Origin: Sanderia malayensis | Lineage: Eukaryota > Cnidaria > Scyphozoa > Semaeostomeae > Pelagiidae | Length of the DNA stretch: 64,000 nucleotides | Direction: 5' to 3' | Assembly: GCA_013076295.1 (NCBI GenBank) | Contig: RQOL01000627.1 | Location: 1 to 64,000 of the forward strand | Shown: positions 22,501 to 33,020 of the stretch, piece by piece | Layout of the letters: each line of letters starts with the position of its first letter | How positions within the stretch are numbered: the stretch's first letter is position 1 | Notes under the pieces: model-generated | The model's database searches: none | The model's input: only the letters and a program-made list of their open reading frames with translations | Told to the model about the DNA's origin: nothing | Made by a program: the position numbers and the translations under genes

Positions 22501-23827
22501 GCCTAAGGACTAGGGGACACCTGTCATCAGGGTATATTGATGATTCATACCTCCAAGGGGATACCTATGAGGAATGCCTTACCAATGTGATTGACACAAT
22601 TCAATTATTCCATGCATTAGGATTTGTGGTACACCCAGAAAAATCTAATTTTATACCCACTCAAAGAATAACTTTTTTGGGTTTTATTCTTGACTCAAGG
22701 TCAATGGAAATTTACTTGACACAAGAAAAAATAGATAAACTTAAAAATGCATGCCTAGAAATATTACATACATCAAAACCAACTCTTAGATATATTGCTA
22801 GGCTTCTGGGTCTTATGACATCAAATTTCCCAGGGGTTATGTATGGACCTCTCCATGATTGAAAATTAGACATGGAACTTACAAAAGGCTTAGGATCGCA
22901 AAGGGACTTTGAAAAGCCAATAACTTTACCCCATGATGCCCTAGAAGATATTCACTGGTGGGTGAAAAATGTGGATGACTCTAGAAATGTCATTCATCAT
23001 GGTGAATTTCCGATTACTCTTTGTACAGATGCCTCAAACCTGGGATGGGGGTGTACATACCTGGGAGTTGCCACTGGTGGAGCTTGGAGTTCAAAGGAAG
23101 CTAATAACCATATTTATTAATTAGAAATGTTAGCTGTTAACCTTGCACTCCAGGCTTGTGAAAAACAGGTGACTGGAGAACATGTAAAAATCCTGGCAGA
23201 CAATATGACTACAGTAACTATACTAAACAATATGAGAACTAGTCAGTCTAAGGACCTGAACAATTTAAACATCCAGATATGGCAATGGTGTATTGATAGG
23301 GATATATGGCTAACAGTAGCTCATATTCCAGGGAAAGCTAACATTGTAGCAGATAGAGAGTCAAGGGTCAAACAACATAGCACAGAATGGGCATTGGCTC
23401 AGAGCATTTTTGATCGGTGCATAAGAAAGCTGGCAATAGAGCCAACAAATGATTTATTTGCATCACGGCTTAACAACAAACTTGATCAATATGTTGCTTA
23501 CAAGCCACACCCTAAAGCAATGGCTATTAATGCATTTACAATTAGCTGGGAAAAATATATCATGAAAACATTGCAGAAAATTCAACAAGACTAAGGCACG
23601 GGTATCATGATTGTTCCTCATTGGCCCACACAGCCATGGTGGCCAACACTTAGAAGAATGTTGATTCAAGCACCAATAATAATTCCCAGAAAGAAGGACA
23701 TCCTGTACCTCCCTCAAGACCCCAAAGCAGTTTATCCTTTACTGAAGCAGATGACATTGCTGGCCTGCCATTTATCAGGAGAGCAGTTCAGAGCCGAGGC
23801 ATTTGTGAACAAGCTACCACCATCATT
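22501..23827 (+). pseudogene. DIRS pol, C-terminal RT plus RNase H
   Basis: Resumes the RT frame after the P-like insertion. It contains the catalytic YIDD box (SSGYIDDSYLQG), the thumb region, then an RNase H domain with CTDASNLGWGCTYLG, the ILADNMTTVTILNN block and AHIPGKANIVAD. In-frame stops interrupt it at 22860-22862 and 23118-23120, and a stop near 23592 is followed by more pol-like sequence (HLSGEQFRAEAFVNK). It overlaps the start of the recombinase frame. Role: cDNA synthesis. Confidence 0.8.
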
Positions 23828-25186
23828 ATGGACTCTTGGAGAAGTGGCACCAAATCTCAATACAAATCATACATTACAAAATGGTCAGAGTACTGTACTA
23901 AATGGAAAGTTGATCCAATTTCACCACCTGTAGCTCAGGGTATTAATTTTCTGTCAGAGTTCAGCACAGGACTAGGATATAGCAGTATTAACACAGCAAG
24001 AAGTGCGATGACAGCAATAATACAATTGCCAAAAAGAACATCCTTTGGAAAACACCCACTAGTTTGCAGATTCATGAAAGGGGTGTTTAACATGAGACCT
24101 GCGCTTACTAAGTACACAGAAATTTGGGATATATCTACAGTACTGATCTATATCAAAACACTATATCCCCTTGAGAAGATTTGTTTGAAAGAACTAACAC
24201 TAAAAGTGGTAATGCTAATAATATCTAGTCAACGCTGTCAAACACTGCATGCTCTACAGACTGAGGACATGGTTGTTACAGATTCCAAAGTTGTTGTTAT
24301 TGTTAAAAGTTTATTGAAGACTTCAAGACCTGGGCAGAAAGAGACAAAGATCGAACTACAGGCATACAACGGAGACAAAAGCCTTTGTCCAGTGCAAAGC
24401 ATTTTTGAATACTTGTCAAGAACTGAAGGCACAAGGACAAAACACAGCCAGTTCTTTGTAAGTTATGTTAAACCTCACAATGCTGTATCGAAGGACACTG
24501 TAGCACAGAATAGAGATACACAGAAGGCCAACTCGTGTCGGTATCCTTTGAAGCTCATGGTCATGGATTTTGTGGAGTCCTTAAACTCGTTTTCATGTAG
24601 CCAGTGGCTAAACAGTGGGCGAACAATAGGAAAAGAGAATGGGCCTATGTTTAATGGCGGATAGTGACAAAATGCAGTGGTAGGGAAAGCGGGTGTTGTA
24701 CGTGAATGTCATTAAAAGGGCGTTACATACAAGTGAAGAAACTTTCACTAATACACGGAATAACAAAATGAAGGCATAATTATTGTGTTTTTTTTATTTA
24801 TTGTACTTAGCATATTACACAACACGTGTTTTGGAGTCCTTAACCTCGCTTACATGCGTGACCATCGAAAATGCTCGAGTTGGCCTTCTGTGTATCTCTA
24901 TTCTGTGACTGTAGCACGATGGTTAAAGATGGCTTTAGCCAAAGCTGGAATAGACACCAGTGTTTATAAAGCGCATAGTACAAGAGCCGCTGCCAGTTCA
25001 GCTGCCAAAGCAAATGAGGTTTCTATTAGAACCATAATGGACCATGCAGGTTGGTCTTCAGAGAATACCTTTATGAAGTTTTATAACAAGAAAATAGTAG
25101 CTGATAACAATAGAACTGAGAACTTTGGACAAATTTTGTTAAAAATCTGTGGTTTTGTTGGAGACCTTGAGATTCATCAGGTATGA
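23828..25186 (+). pseudogene. DIRS tyrosine recombinase split by a MITE
   Basis: Begins MDSWRSGTKSQYKSYITKW, a SAM-like core-binding domain, followed by the catalytic domain. The first Arg is in SSQRCQTLHALQ, the His-x-x-Arg in YKAHSTRAAAS, the His/Trp in HAGWSSENTF and the nucleophile Tyr in FMKFYNKK. The frame is cut at 24503/24908 by the MITE and is otherwise open across the join, so the MITE is likely younger than the last activity of this ORF. The enzyme would integrate circular cDNA without target duplication. Confidence 0.85.
24504..24907. mobile_element. 404-bp MITE with 32-bp perfect terminal inverted repeats
   Basis: Ends CACAGAATAGAGATACACAG... and its exact complement over 32 bases. 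ACTGTAG (7 bp, extendable to ACTGTAGCAC if the element is drawn shorter) is repeated on both sides (24497 and 24908). No coding capacity. The target duplication and terminal repeat suggest a Mutator/Merlin/hAT-range element; the class is not resolved. Confidence 0.75.
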
Positions 25187-25372
25187 GAGTAATTAACATT
25201 AGAAAATTCTGCTAAAAGAAGTTGTGTTTGTATTGTTTGTTTCATTGATTAGCATGTTTGAGGGCACATTGTCTACTGAGGCTTTTGCCACTCTGAATGT
25301 ATTTCAACTATTGAAACATTCAGATTGTCCAATTATTACACTTGACTTTTTTGTTGGTCACATGCTTTCAAA

Positions 25373-25413
25373 TCTCACGTGACTTCCTAGTGACGTGGAC
25401 CAATGATGAAGTG
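25373..25413 (-). repeat. DIRS right inverted terminal repeat
   Basis: Complement of the left terminal repeat, ending CCAATGATGAAGT. Confidence 0.75.
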
Positions 25414-25446
25414 GAATAGAAAAATTAAACGAGACTTACCTGTAAG

Positions 25447-25690
25447 TTGAAGTTTGATTGAAATTCTAAGAATCATTGGTCCGGAACTAGGGAGTTACGT
25501 GCCCACCCTACTAGCAATGGGTGACACCAATTTGGTATCATTTCTATTGTGACATTATCATATGCGGCACAACCCACCCTCATTATGTGACCAACCGATC
25601 TTTAAATTCTGTCGTGCGAACATGTGCTGGCATATCTCACGTAACTCCCTAGTTCCGGACCAATGATTCGTAGAATTTCAATCAAACTCC
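25447..25690. repeat. Second inverted repeat with related ends, overlapping the kinase start
   Basis: Arms about 25447-25500 and 25626-25690 (TTTGATTGAAATTCTAAGAA...GGGAGTTACGTG and complement, one or two mismatches) around a 125-base loop. The core CATTGGTCCGGAACTAGGGAGT resembles the DIRS terminal repeat core, so it is probably a related terminus or internal complementary region. A good donor (TTACAG/GTAAGT) faces outward on the minus strand at about 25441. Confidence 0.6.
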
Positions 25691-26397
25691 CACGGAGCCT
25701 TTCAGTTTCTGACATGATGAAGTTGGGGAAGCTCAACAAACAAACTGCCACAATTGTTATCAAGGTGTATGAGTTTGATATGGACCTTATGTCGTGGGTG
25801 AAAATCCCCAAAACTGTGGAATTTTGCGAAGAAAAGAGTGCAGCTGGTGCCGGCGGATTTCGTACTGCATCTAAGGCAAGTTCAAAGCATCCAGATTTTG
25901 TGCATAATTCTTGGGTTATCAAGCATTATTTGCCCGATGCTTTAAAATATATTGAGGATACTGGTCAGACTGCTGAAGAGAATAACAAGAAAATGGAACA
26001 GGAGGTGAAAAAATGTGAAATTGAAGATATCTGTGGTGAGACTGCAAAGTATCGTAATATTTTCCAAGGAGTCAAAGAGGATGGTGAATATGTTACAATT
26101 GAAGGTTCTATCCAAGGCTCCTTTGAGAAATACATTAACAATGATGGTCAAATAAATAAATTTGTAACTGGAGATGTTATTGAGAAGATGGAGTGCTTGA
26201 GACACTTTTCTTACATCATGTCAGAAAAGAAGCTCATGCTGGTTGACCTCCAGGGAAGTGGCTATTCACTTTATGACCCAGGGATTGCATCTTCAACACT
26301 GACAGATGATAGAAACAATTTGTTGTTTTGCACCGGAAATCTTTCTCAGATTCCTATCAATACCTTCATTAAAGAACATAAGTGTAATGTATTTTGA
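25663..26397 (+). CDS. Alpha-kinase domain protein
   Basis: 244 codons, uninterrupted, essentially one atypical alpha-kinase (MHCK/eEF2K-type) domain. Visible landmarks: glycine-rich AGAGGFRTASKA (residues 61-72), catalytic-type Lys87 in SWVIKHYLPD, GQINKFVTG (162-170), HFSYIMS, then the metal/catalytic segment LMLVDLQGSGYSLYDPGI (D195, D205) and the zinc-module start INTFIKEHKCN (H239, C241). It ends at once after that Cys, lacking the usual last Cys and LGL tail, so the C-terminus is shortened. The first Met lies inside an inverted repeat; Met18 (MMKLGKL) is an alternative. Substrate unknown. The family call is firm, activity uncertain. Confidence 0.8.
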   Translation: MIRRISIKLPRSLSVSDMMKLGKLNKQTATIVIKVYEFDMDLMSWVKIPKTVEFCEEKSAAGAGGFRTASKASSKHPDFVHNSWVIKHYLPDALKYIEDTGQTAEENNKKMEQEVKKCEIEDICGETAKYRNIFQGVKEDGEYVTIEGSIQGSFEKYINNDGQINKFVTGDVIEKMECLRHFSYIMSEKKLMLVDLQGSGYSLYDPGIASSTLTDDRNNLLFCTGNLSQIPINTFIKEHKCNVF

Positions 26398-26476
26398 GAA
26401 ATGCTATCACTGCAACCACTAGCCTGATGTTCTGATTTGACTAGATTACATTTGACATGTTAAAGTTCTGTTTTAA

Positions 26477-26482
26477 ATAAAT
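26477..26482 (+). terminator. Polyadenylation signal for the alpha-kinase gene
   Basis: AATAAA 80 bases after the stop codon, the first canonical signal downstream. Confidence 0.5.
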
Positions 26483-26529
26483 GAATGCATTCCTGCAATC
26501 TGATGGCTTTAAATGTTCGGAAATTATAA

Positions 26530-28480
26530 TTCTTGTGCACCCAGCTCCAAACTCAGGAGAGAAAAGTCCTCTTCCACAGCTAAAACACCTGACAGATTTG
26601 CAGCTTCTTCAAGTTCGTCGTCACTCACTTGGAAGCCTGGAATGAAATGAAAATGCCATAGCATCTTATTGTTATTTAAAACGTTTTAAGTTATGTTTCA
26701 CAGTTTCAATTAGGGAAAACATACCTAGATTATTTTATATATCCACAGGTTATTTTACATATTATCGTTTTGTTATTGACATTAGTTTGTTATTGATAAG
26801 TGTTTTGTTACTTTCAAAGTTCTTTTTGTGAAATAGTTTGACCAAGCTATTTGCCTGGTGTTTTCCAAGGAAATTCCGACATAAGAAGTAAATATTTACA
26901 GACCCTCGACTTTGCATTTAAATAGCAATGTTTACTGACTGCTGTCTTTCTTACCACATTCTTTGAGATTGTATTTCTCTGGAAAACTGTATATATGATT
27001 TGGTACCCCATCTGGCAATGTGGTGTTTTTTGTGCACGCATCCTGTGAACATTCCACACTGTATCTTTGAAGAGGTCCAGTTCTTTCTGCACCATGGGCA
27101 CCATAATTAATGCCAACAACTTTCTGTATAATAAACAAAAATGAGAACATATTTCTTGTCGAAAACATTATTCTATATTACATCACTTCAGTTTTTGCAT
27201 CACTTCAGAGTACTGCCTTGCTTATAAAACACTTGGTTATACAAAAATATGGGTAAATCATTTATGAATTAAAAACTGGGTGAACAGTTGAAAGTACGAT
27301 AAAAATGGTAAAACGTACCTATCTACATCATCGTCTGGATTGTAGTGAGCATGATTCTTCGATTCATTAAGCTGTACTTTAAAGAATTTTTCGAGCCTTT
27401 CGTGGAGCTCCTTCCACCATCTTTCTATCTGGAGAATGAAATGAAATAATATCAAATTAATGGAAACAAAAAAATGTGATTCAAAACATAGGTTCAATTT
27501 TTTCAGTTGCTTCCAAACTTATGCAAAACAAAACATGACATTTATTTGAAAAGGAGTTTTGAAAAAATAGCTTGAGGTGATTTTTTGGTAACAAAAATAT
27601 GTCATTGCAGGATACATATGTAAATTAACAAAAATAAGTAGGTATCCATACAGGGCAGCTATGTACCTACCTGATTTGATGTTGAAGGCCCATAAATAAT
27701 AGTATCCACTGGATCAATTTCATCTTCGTGATTACTTCTTAAAAAAGCATCCATCGTGCCCATTGTCCCAGTTTCAGTGCCTTTATCTACCCTTAACATG
27801 CCTCCATGTGAAGGGTAGATAAAGGCACTGAAACTGGGACAATGGCCACAATGACATTAGTCTCCATGACATACTCCAGGTACCAACGTGCGATTAACTG
27901 TGTATTGTGGTTGCTCATCCACACCGTAACCAAAGAAGCTTTCTGCTGGCAGTATCCAAGCAACCATAAACAGCTATTGGGAAGGTAGAATTTTGGTAAG
28001 CCATCAGTTTATCATGCCCATCCAGAGAATGGACCCAGTTTGGTCCAAGTGAAGTGAAGTTGCCTTTCCTTCTGTGCTTCTTTTTACCAACTCCTCCTCG
28101 AGCTGCTAACCCCTCCTGATCAAGATCTGTCATCATGTCATACATTTTATCACGCCCAACATACAAATCGTGATTGATGTCGATTTTCTTTTGCATCGCC
28201 CGGTATCCGAGAAGTTTTCCAGGGCCGGCAAGTTCCTTCTTAACTGCTTCTTTCACTTCTTTCATGCTTACATCCTTGTCAATATAATAGATTTGAAAGT
28301 GCCGCATGCGTCTGTCTAGAGTTCACATGCTCCATTTGTAGTGAGAAAAATCTCGCTGCAAAAGTTGAGAGTTTCCTCTATCCTCAAGCCTTGTTTAACA
28401 TATTCTTGCATAGCTGTACGCAGTAATTCATCATCCTTCAATGCAGCAATTCTGTTGTCGGTCGCTATCTTTAAAATTAT
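26530..28480 (-). pseudogene. Integrase-core (DDE) family gene, multi-exon, broken
   Basis: Same family as 58285-59514, read right to left. Order: helical N-terminal part (ELLRTAMQEYVKQGLR), MRHFQIYYID with a helix-turn-helix-like region, then GPNWVHSLDGHDKL (first catalytic Asp), RVDKGTETG (second Asp), GPSTSNQ, exon junction (GTAGGT...TCTCCAG) and IERWWKELHERL, which keeps the third catalytic Glu. Further pieces at 27120-26850 and 26640-26530 (VSDDELEEAANLSGVLA) look like the C-terminal acidic tail. A frame change follows KLLWLR near 27917 and a foldback disrupts the second-Asp region. Likely transposon-derived. Confidence 0.65.
27760..27845. repeat. Foldback palindrome, 35-bp perfect arms, short loop
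   Basis: Arms 27760-27794 and 27811-27845 are exact complements; one mismatch inward they pair for five more bases, leaving a 4-base loop CCTC (27801-27804). The right-to-left reading of 27800-27760 is the normal coding sequence around DKGTETG, so the 27811-27845 arm is the inverted extra copy. Confidence 0.9.
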
Positions 28481-28489
28481 ATGATCCTA

Positions 28490-29400
28490 TATGATCTTAG
28501 AACATATCAACAACAAAACAAAGCAAAGCATGATGGACTTGGCAAAGTCAGGCCACGGGGTTTTTTAATTTGTTTTCATTCACCATGTAATGATTTTAAA
28601 AGTTTTCAATTTAAACATTGAAAAAAAATAGTTTATTCAATAAAATATAAAAGTTATGGAATAAAATAAATTTTAAAATGAAAGTTTTTAATGAACAATT
28701 TTTCCGGTTAATAAAAAATCCCAATGAAAAAGTGAAAAAATTGAATTTTTTCATTTGGAAAAGGGAAAAATATTATTGGCAACGATGGGCCACCATAAGG
28801 AACTTCCTGGAAATGATCACAGAAAACTTTCACTTGAGCAATTGCAACGGTTGTCCCACTTTCAAGAAAAAAATTGAAGACATCAAGAATATGAAATTTC
28901 AGGACATGCGCTAACTGAAGGATGGCTTATAGATAGCGTTGGAAAGAAGCGAAATGAAGATGCCAATGATAATGATGATGGGACTCCTCCAATTCAATGG
29001 AAAATGAGATAAATCTCTGATTAACCGACATTAAGAAATTTGGAGAAGATCTGAGAGAATCCATGGGGAATAGGTGCCAAGATGTTGAAGAATTCCTGGA
29101 ACATCTTCGAGCTTCTGTTTTGATGTCTCACTGGCAGAAGATCAAAGAAAGGAAATGTCATCTTAGATGAGAGAGAGTTAGAAAAGCTCGGCAGCAAAGA
29201 GTATCCAGATTTCTGTTCTTTTGTTTCTTGTTAGCCACATATCAAGAAAGCTGTTGAGGAGGAGGAAATTGAATTTCATGCAGAATTGAGTCATGTCTAT
29301 CATCAAAAATTCAAGCAGACAATGAAGAATGTATTTTGGAGCAATAGTCAAGAAATTTAACTGTATGTCTGAAGATTAGACTGGTTAAGACCTTGGTGTG
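28490..29400. other. Coding-like debris, no family recognised
   Basis: Plus-strand short frames with biased composition (28678-28914, lysine-rich; 29040-29150, containing NRCQDVEEFLEHLRAS) are broken by many stops. They may be 5' debris of the LINE fragment that follows or of another element. Confidence 0.3.
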
Positions 29401-29408
29401 TATGGTGT

Positions 29409-29820
29409 GTGCTACTGTATGGAGCAGAAGGCTGGACACTATTAAAAGCAGATGGCAACATTATTATGGCAGCGGAAGTGTGGTTCTGGCGTAAAATGCT
29501 TAACATCAGCTTGAAAGAAAAGAGAACCAATCCAAGTTTCCTCTCCGAGTTGAACACCAAAAGAGGGAGTTATAAGCCTGAAGCTATGATACTTTGCCAA
29601 TATAATGGGAGGTAGTAGAAGCCCTTTAGCATCTCGACTAATTGAAGGCCAACTAGAAGGGAAAAGGAGGAGAGGAAGACAAAGAAAACAATGGTATTAC
29701 AACATTAAAGAATGGACAGGGCTATCATACACCAAAGCCAAGAGGTTAACTCAAGACCGAACCAAATGGAGGATAGAAATCAGACGAAGTGCAAATGTGG
29801 GTCCCAATCATCAGCATTGA
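29409..29820 (+). pseudogene. LINE reverse transcriptase C-terminal fragment
   Basis: MLLYGAEGWTLLKADG, WFWRKMLNISLKEKRTN, then after a frame change LIEGQLEGKRRRGRQRKQW and NIKEWTGLSY: the hallmark C-terminal blocks of non-LTR retrotransposon polymerases, normally followed by the 3' UTR. The stop at 29818 is followed by an AGCAAGCAAGCAA repeat tail. The piece is 5'-truncated, as is usual for LINE copies. Confidence 0.75.
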
Positions 29821-30600
29821 TGGAGGCAGCAAGCAAGCAAGCAAACAATTACATCTAGCATGTTCATCTTCCTTTGTTTTCCATGTTTCTTCCTCGTGAT
29901 AAGTGGTTGTCTTTTTCGGGTATTGCATTTGGTCAGGTCTTGTTCTGTTGGCAGATCTTCATTGGAACTCTCTACAATATGAAATAATTCAATCATTGAG
30001 CCTTATTTTTATCAACAATCTACTCTTCGCCATGTACAGAACTACTACATTATATAATATTGTAGTCTAGGCGGTGGACTGGGTCTGTCTAAGTGTTCTA
30101 TAAACTGTATTCTGTTGCACATATCATGAAACTGAGGGGTCTTTGTGGGGTTTTGTAGCAAAACCAATCATCATTGTTGTTCAAAGTGGCCTCAGGCAAA
30201 ATATGTGCACAATCAAGAATTATTCGGACAGAAAAAATGAGTAAAAATGTTGATATCAGCAAAATGCTATTTTGGCCCTACAACGGACCACAACGCATTA
30301 TGGATACCACTAAACCTAAACAATATTACAATCACACCCTATAAACATATTTACATAGTTAGTGGGCAAATTTATCACTCACACACACAAAATACAAACA
30401 ATAGTGTGCCATTGCCACTACGGAGGAGCAATAAAGCAATAGACCCCTTTCACATTTGTTTTTGAAAACGAGACATCAATTCTAAAATGGGGCTAACACT
30501 GTAGTCGCCGGCTTGTTTGTTTGTATCTGACCAAGCGGTGCAGGTGGCGTTTTGATTTGAATTTTTTATAATTTCGTAATATAAAAGATTTCCTGTCATA
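29821..30600. other. Spacer, no recognised gene
   Basis: A minus-strand frame around 29996-29811 (VESSNEDLPTEQDLTK, basic downstream) is coding-like but isolated. The rest is AT-rich. Confidence 0.3.
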
Positions 30601-30603
30601 ACT

Positions 30604-30966
30604 ATGGCTGAAAAGAATTCCAAAGTAATTGCTAATAGTGCAACAAAGAAGTCATCTTTTGAAAGGCAATGTGCAGCATTTGGCTGTTATAACTTTCAGT
30701 ATGACAAGAATGGTGTGCTGACGAGCCTACATTTTTTCATTTCCCCAAAGTAACAGCAGGAAAAGTCGTTGGTGTTGTCAAGGTGTCAACATCATTTAAT
30801 TAAAAGATGTCACGGCTTTGAATGTTTCAAAGTGACGAGAAATACAGTTGAACACTTCAAGGCTGCTGACATAAAGCATAATCCACAGCATTGGAGGTTA
30901 GTGCCAGGTCTTAAATTATCTGAACTGAACATTGCAAAAAACTACTCTTTTCCATTGACAAACTAA
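30604..30966 (+). pseudogene. THAP domain remnant
   Basis: MAEKNSKVIANSA leads into QCAAFGCYNFQYDKNGV (first C-x4-C pair), then after a stop at 30751 a second frame with CHGFECFKVTRNTVEHFKAA and HWRLVPGLKLS, matching the distal half of THAP domains and the usual linker (x-L-x-P-G-x-x-P-S). The distal zinc-binding Cys before HF is lost. Probably the N-terminus of the Harbinger-like remnant at 31800-32530, the two parts now separated by a Penelope insertion. Confidence 0.55.
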
Positions 30967-31059
30967 AGCCAGATGAAGGATCTGTCAAAATGTATAATTG
31001 TTTCCCATACTTCTCTTCACTTGAAGCTGTCTTTAATTAGGACAATCTTAACTACTATA

Positions 31060-31795
31060 ACTACATAATAACTACTAGAGCTTTTCGTGTGGCACTTATT
31101 GCAGTAATACGTCAGAAAGAGAATTAAAATTAAACCCCAATGAGTAAATATACGCAGAAGAGGATTGAAATTCGCCAATCGGAAAAGAGGTGAATGATGG
31201 GCATAGCTCGAAAACAACCAACCATCACCGGTGATCGAACAATAGATTATGATCGATAAAGAGTCCCAATGGGAAAACGAATTCCTTCTTTCTACACAAT
31301 ATGGGATCCATGGTTTTGATGTAGACAGATTCTAAAATTCCTAAGTGAAATTTTGACCTAGCTCTGCTGATAATGCGAAAACAATCCTCGCTGTAGTTTT
31401 GAGCACATTCTGGGTTGTCGAGTAAATTTTGACCTATAGCAGAGTAGTGTTTTAGAGTTTTAGAAATTTTAGAGGCACGAGGTAGTTGTTCTTGTTGCGG
31501 AGCAATTTTTTGGTCTATGTTGGAGGGCACGTGTTGTTTAATCCTATCGCATAACCACTGAGAAGTGTGACCTATGTACCTGGAATCACACCAGCACGAG
31601 AATTCGTATAGTACAACACTTTTTGTGTGGTAGGAACACAATCTTTACGGATGGGGGTAGGATCTTTTGCCACTAAAAGATCTCTGGATCCTCCTCTGGG
31701 TATAATTATTCATAAGGTTTTCATTTCCGTTCTCTTTCCGACATACTACTCCGATGAGTGTCAGACAAAAGCTTTAGTAGTTATTATGTTTGGCT
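31060..31795 (-). pseudogene. Penelope-like element 3' fragment with GIY-YIG endonuclease
   Basis: The minus-strand ORF 31641-31225 has VVLYEFSCWCDSRYIGHTSQ and LCDRIKQHVP, the GIY-YIG nuclease that forms the C-terminus of Penelope-like proteins, and ends FVFPLGLF. About 100 bp upstream the same frame continues with a shift. Sequence at 31735-31793 (plus strand) and 31060-31115 (minus strand) are similar inverted copies (CTTTAGTAGTTATTATG against CTCTAGTAGTTATTATG), as expected of the LTR-like ends of these elements. 5'-truncated copy, inactive. Confidence 0.65.
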
Positions 31796-31799
31796 ATAT

Positions 31800-32530
31800 T
31801 TCCGATTTTCAAAGCTATTTAGTCTTTAGTTACATGGCACCACAGCTGGATGATATTTCTTACTGGCACAGAACAAAGTCTCATCATGAATCTCAAGATA
31901 AGGCAGAAAGGCCGCATGCACATGGAGTCTGGTCCCAAATGAAGATTATCTTATTTCGAAGAATTTGTTTTGGTTTTAATGTGTTTAAAAGTTGGTTTCT
32001 TCATAAATGATCTGGAGATAGATTTGGTATCTCAAGTGACCATGTTTCACTACTTGGATCAACTTCTTGTACCACGAACAGCCACCTCACTTCCCTTTTC
32101 CATGTCAAGAAAAAATCCGAAAGATGATGCCTGAAGAATTTAAAATGTATCCCTCCACAACAATAATTATAGATTGGACAGAAATTTTTAAAGAAGTTCC
32201 TTCATCCATTAAAGCTCAATCTCAGACATGGTCAGAGTAAAAACATTGCAGCACCTAGAAAGCCCTCATTGGAATATCTCCTAATGGTGCCATCGCATTG
32301 GTATCTAAACTCTGGTCTGGCTGTGTTGCAGATAAAGAAATATCAAGAAAATCTGATGTCCTCTCTCTTCTGGTACCTGGCGACAATGTTATGGCAGATC
32401 ATGGCTTTCACATTGCAGACATTTTCCCAGTTTGTCTCAGTGTTAACATACCACCATTCAAAAGGACCTGTGCTTTATCACAGCTCTGTCATAGTCTGTC
32501 TGAGGAATGCCCAAGCATGAAACTCGGAGT
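31800..32530 (+). pseudogene. PIF/Harbinger-type (DDE_Tnp_4) transposase remnant
   Basis: Read across frame changes: RFGISSDHVS-like helix-turn-helix block near 32020, an IIDxTE-like region near 32165 (first catalytic Asp), SSIKAQSQTWS, LIGISPNGAIALVSKLWSG, LSLLVPGDNVMADHGFHIAD (second Asp in MADHGF), NIPPFKR. These are the standard DDE_Tnp_4 blocks. Several frameshifts and stops make it dead; the final Glu block (RIHVERAIER in sister copies) is lost. Confidence 0.65.
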
Positions 32531-33020
32531 AATATATATATATATATATATATGCGTATATCATATTTATATGTATATATACCGATTACTTTGCGTGTCC
32601 GACAAAAGGCGATCTTATGTGAACCTAATCAATCTGGTTGCCAGACTATCCGCCCACCCAGCAATCCGCCCACTCCCCCATCCGCCCACTCCCCCTATCT
32701 GCCCTCCTTCTGAGTCGTTCCGCCCACCATGTCACATTTCTATATATGGCTACTAGAACTAGATTTTGTGTAATATAGGTTATAAATTTTAGAAATTTAG
32801 AAATTTTATCTCAAATAATACTTTACTTAGTCTGTACATTAATATTAAAAACTGATTTTGGAAATTTATTTCGAAATCTTGACCAAGTGTAGGAAATGTT
32901 ACACTGAAATAATACACTGAAAACTACACACACTAATCAAGTGAAAGACATTAACAGAATAATAGAATCGCTCTTTAAAGGTGGGAAACACGAATTATAG
33001 AAAACATGTCCTTAAAGAAC
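32529..33020. other. TA-repeat, CCGCCCAC minisatellite and spacer
   Basis: A short (TA)n at 32529-32545; CCGCCCA(C/T)-type repeats at about 32648-32730, of which a related inverted stretch (GGGCGGA repeats) occurs at 42710-42770. The rest is AT-rich with no gene. Confidence 0.5.

Larger units (their letters stand above)
16054..25413 (+). mobile_element. DIRS-type tyrosine-recombinase retrotransposon, interrupted
   Basis: Gag-like, reverse transcriptase, RNase H and tyrosine recombinase regions lie in order on the plus strand between inverted terminal repeats (16054-16096 and 25373-25413, both carrying CATTGGTCCACGTCACTAGG or its complement). There are no direct LTRs. The order and the recombinase in place of a DDE integrase define the DIRS group. 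The copy is dead: it carries in-frame stops, a 4.6-kb P-like transposon inside the reverse transcriptase and a 404-bp MITE inside the recombinase. Confidence 0.85.
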
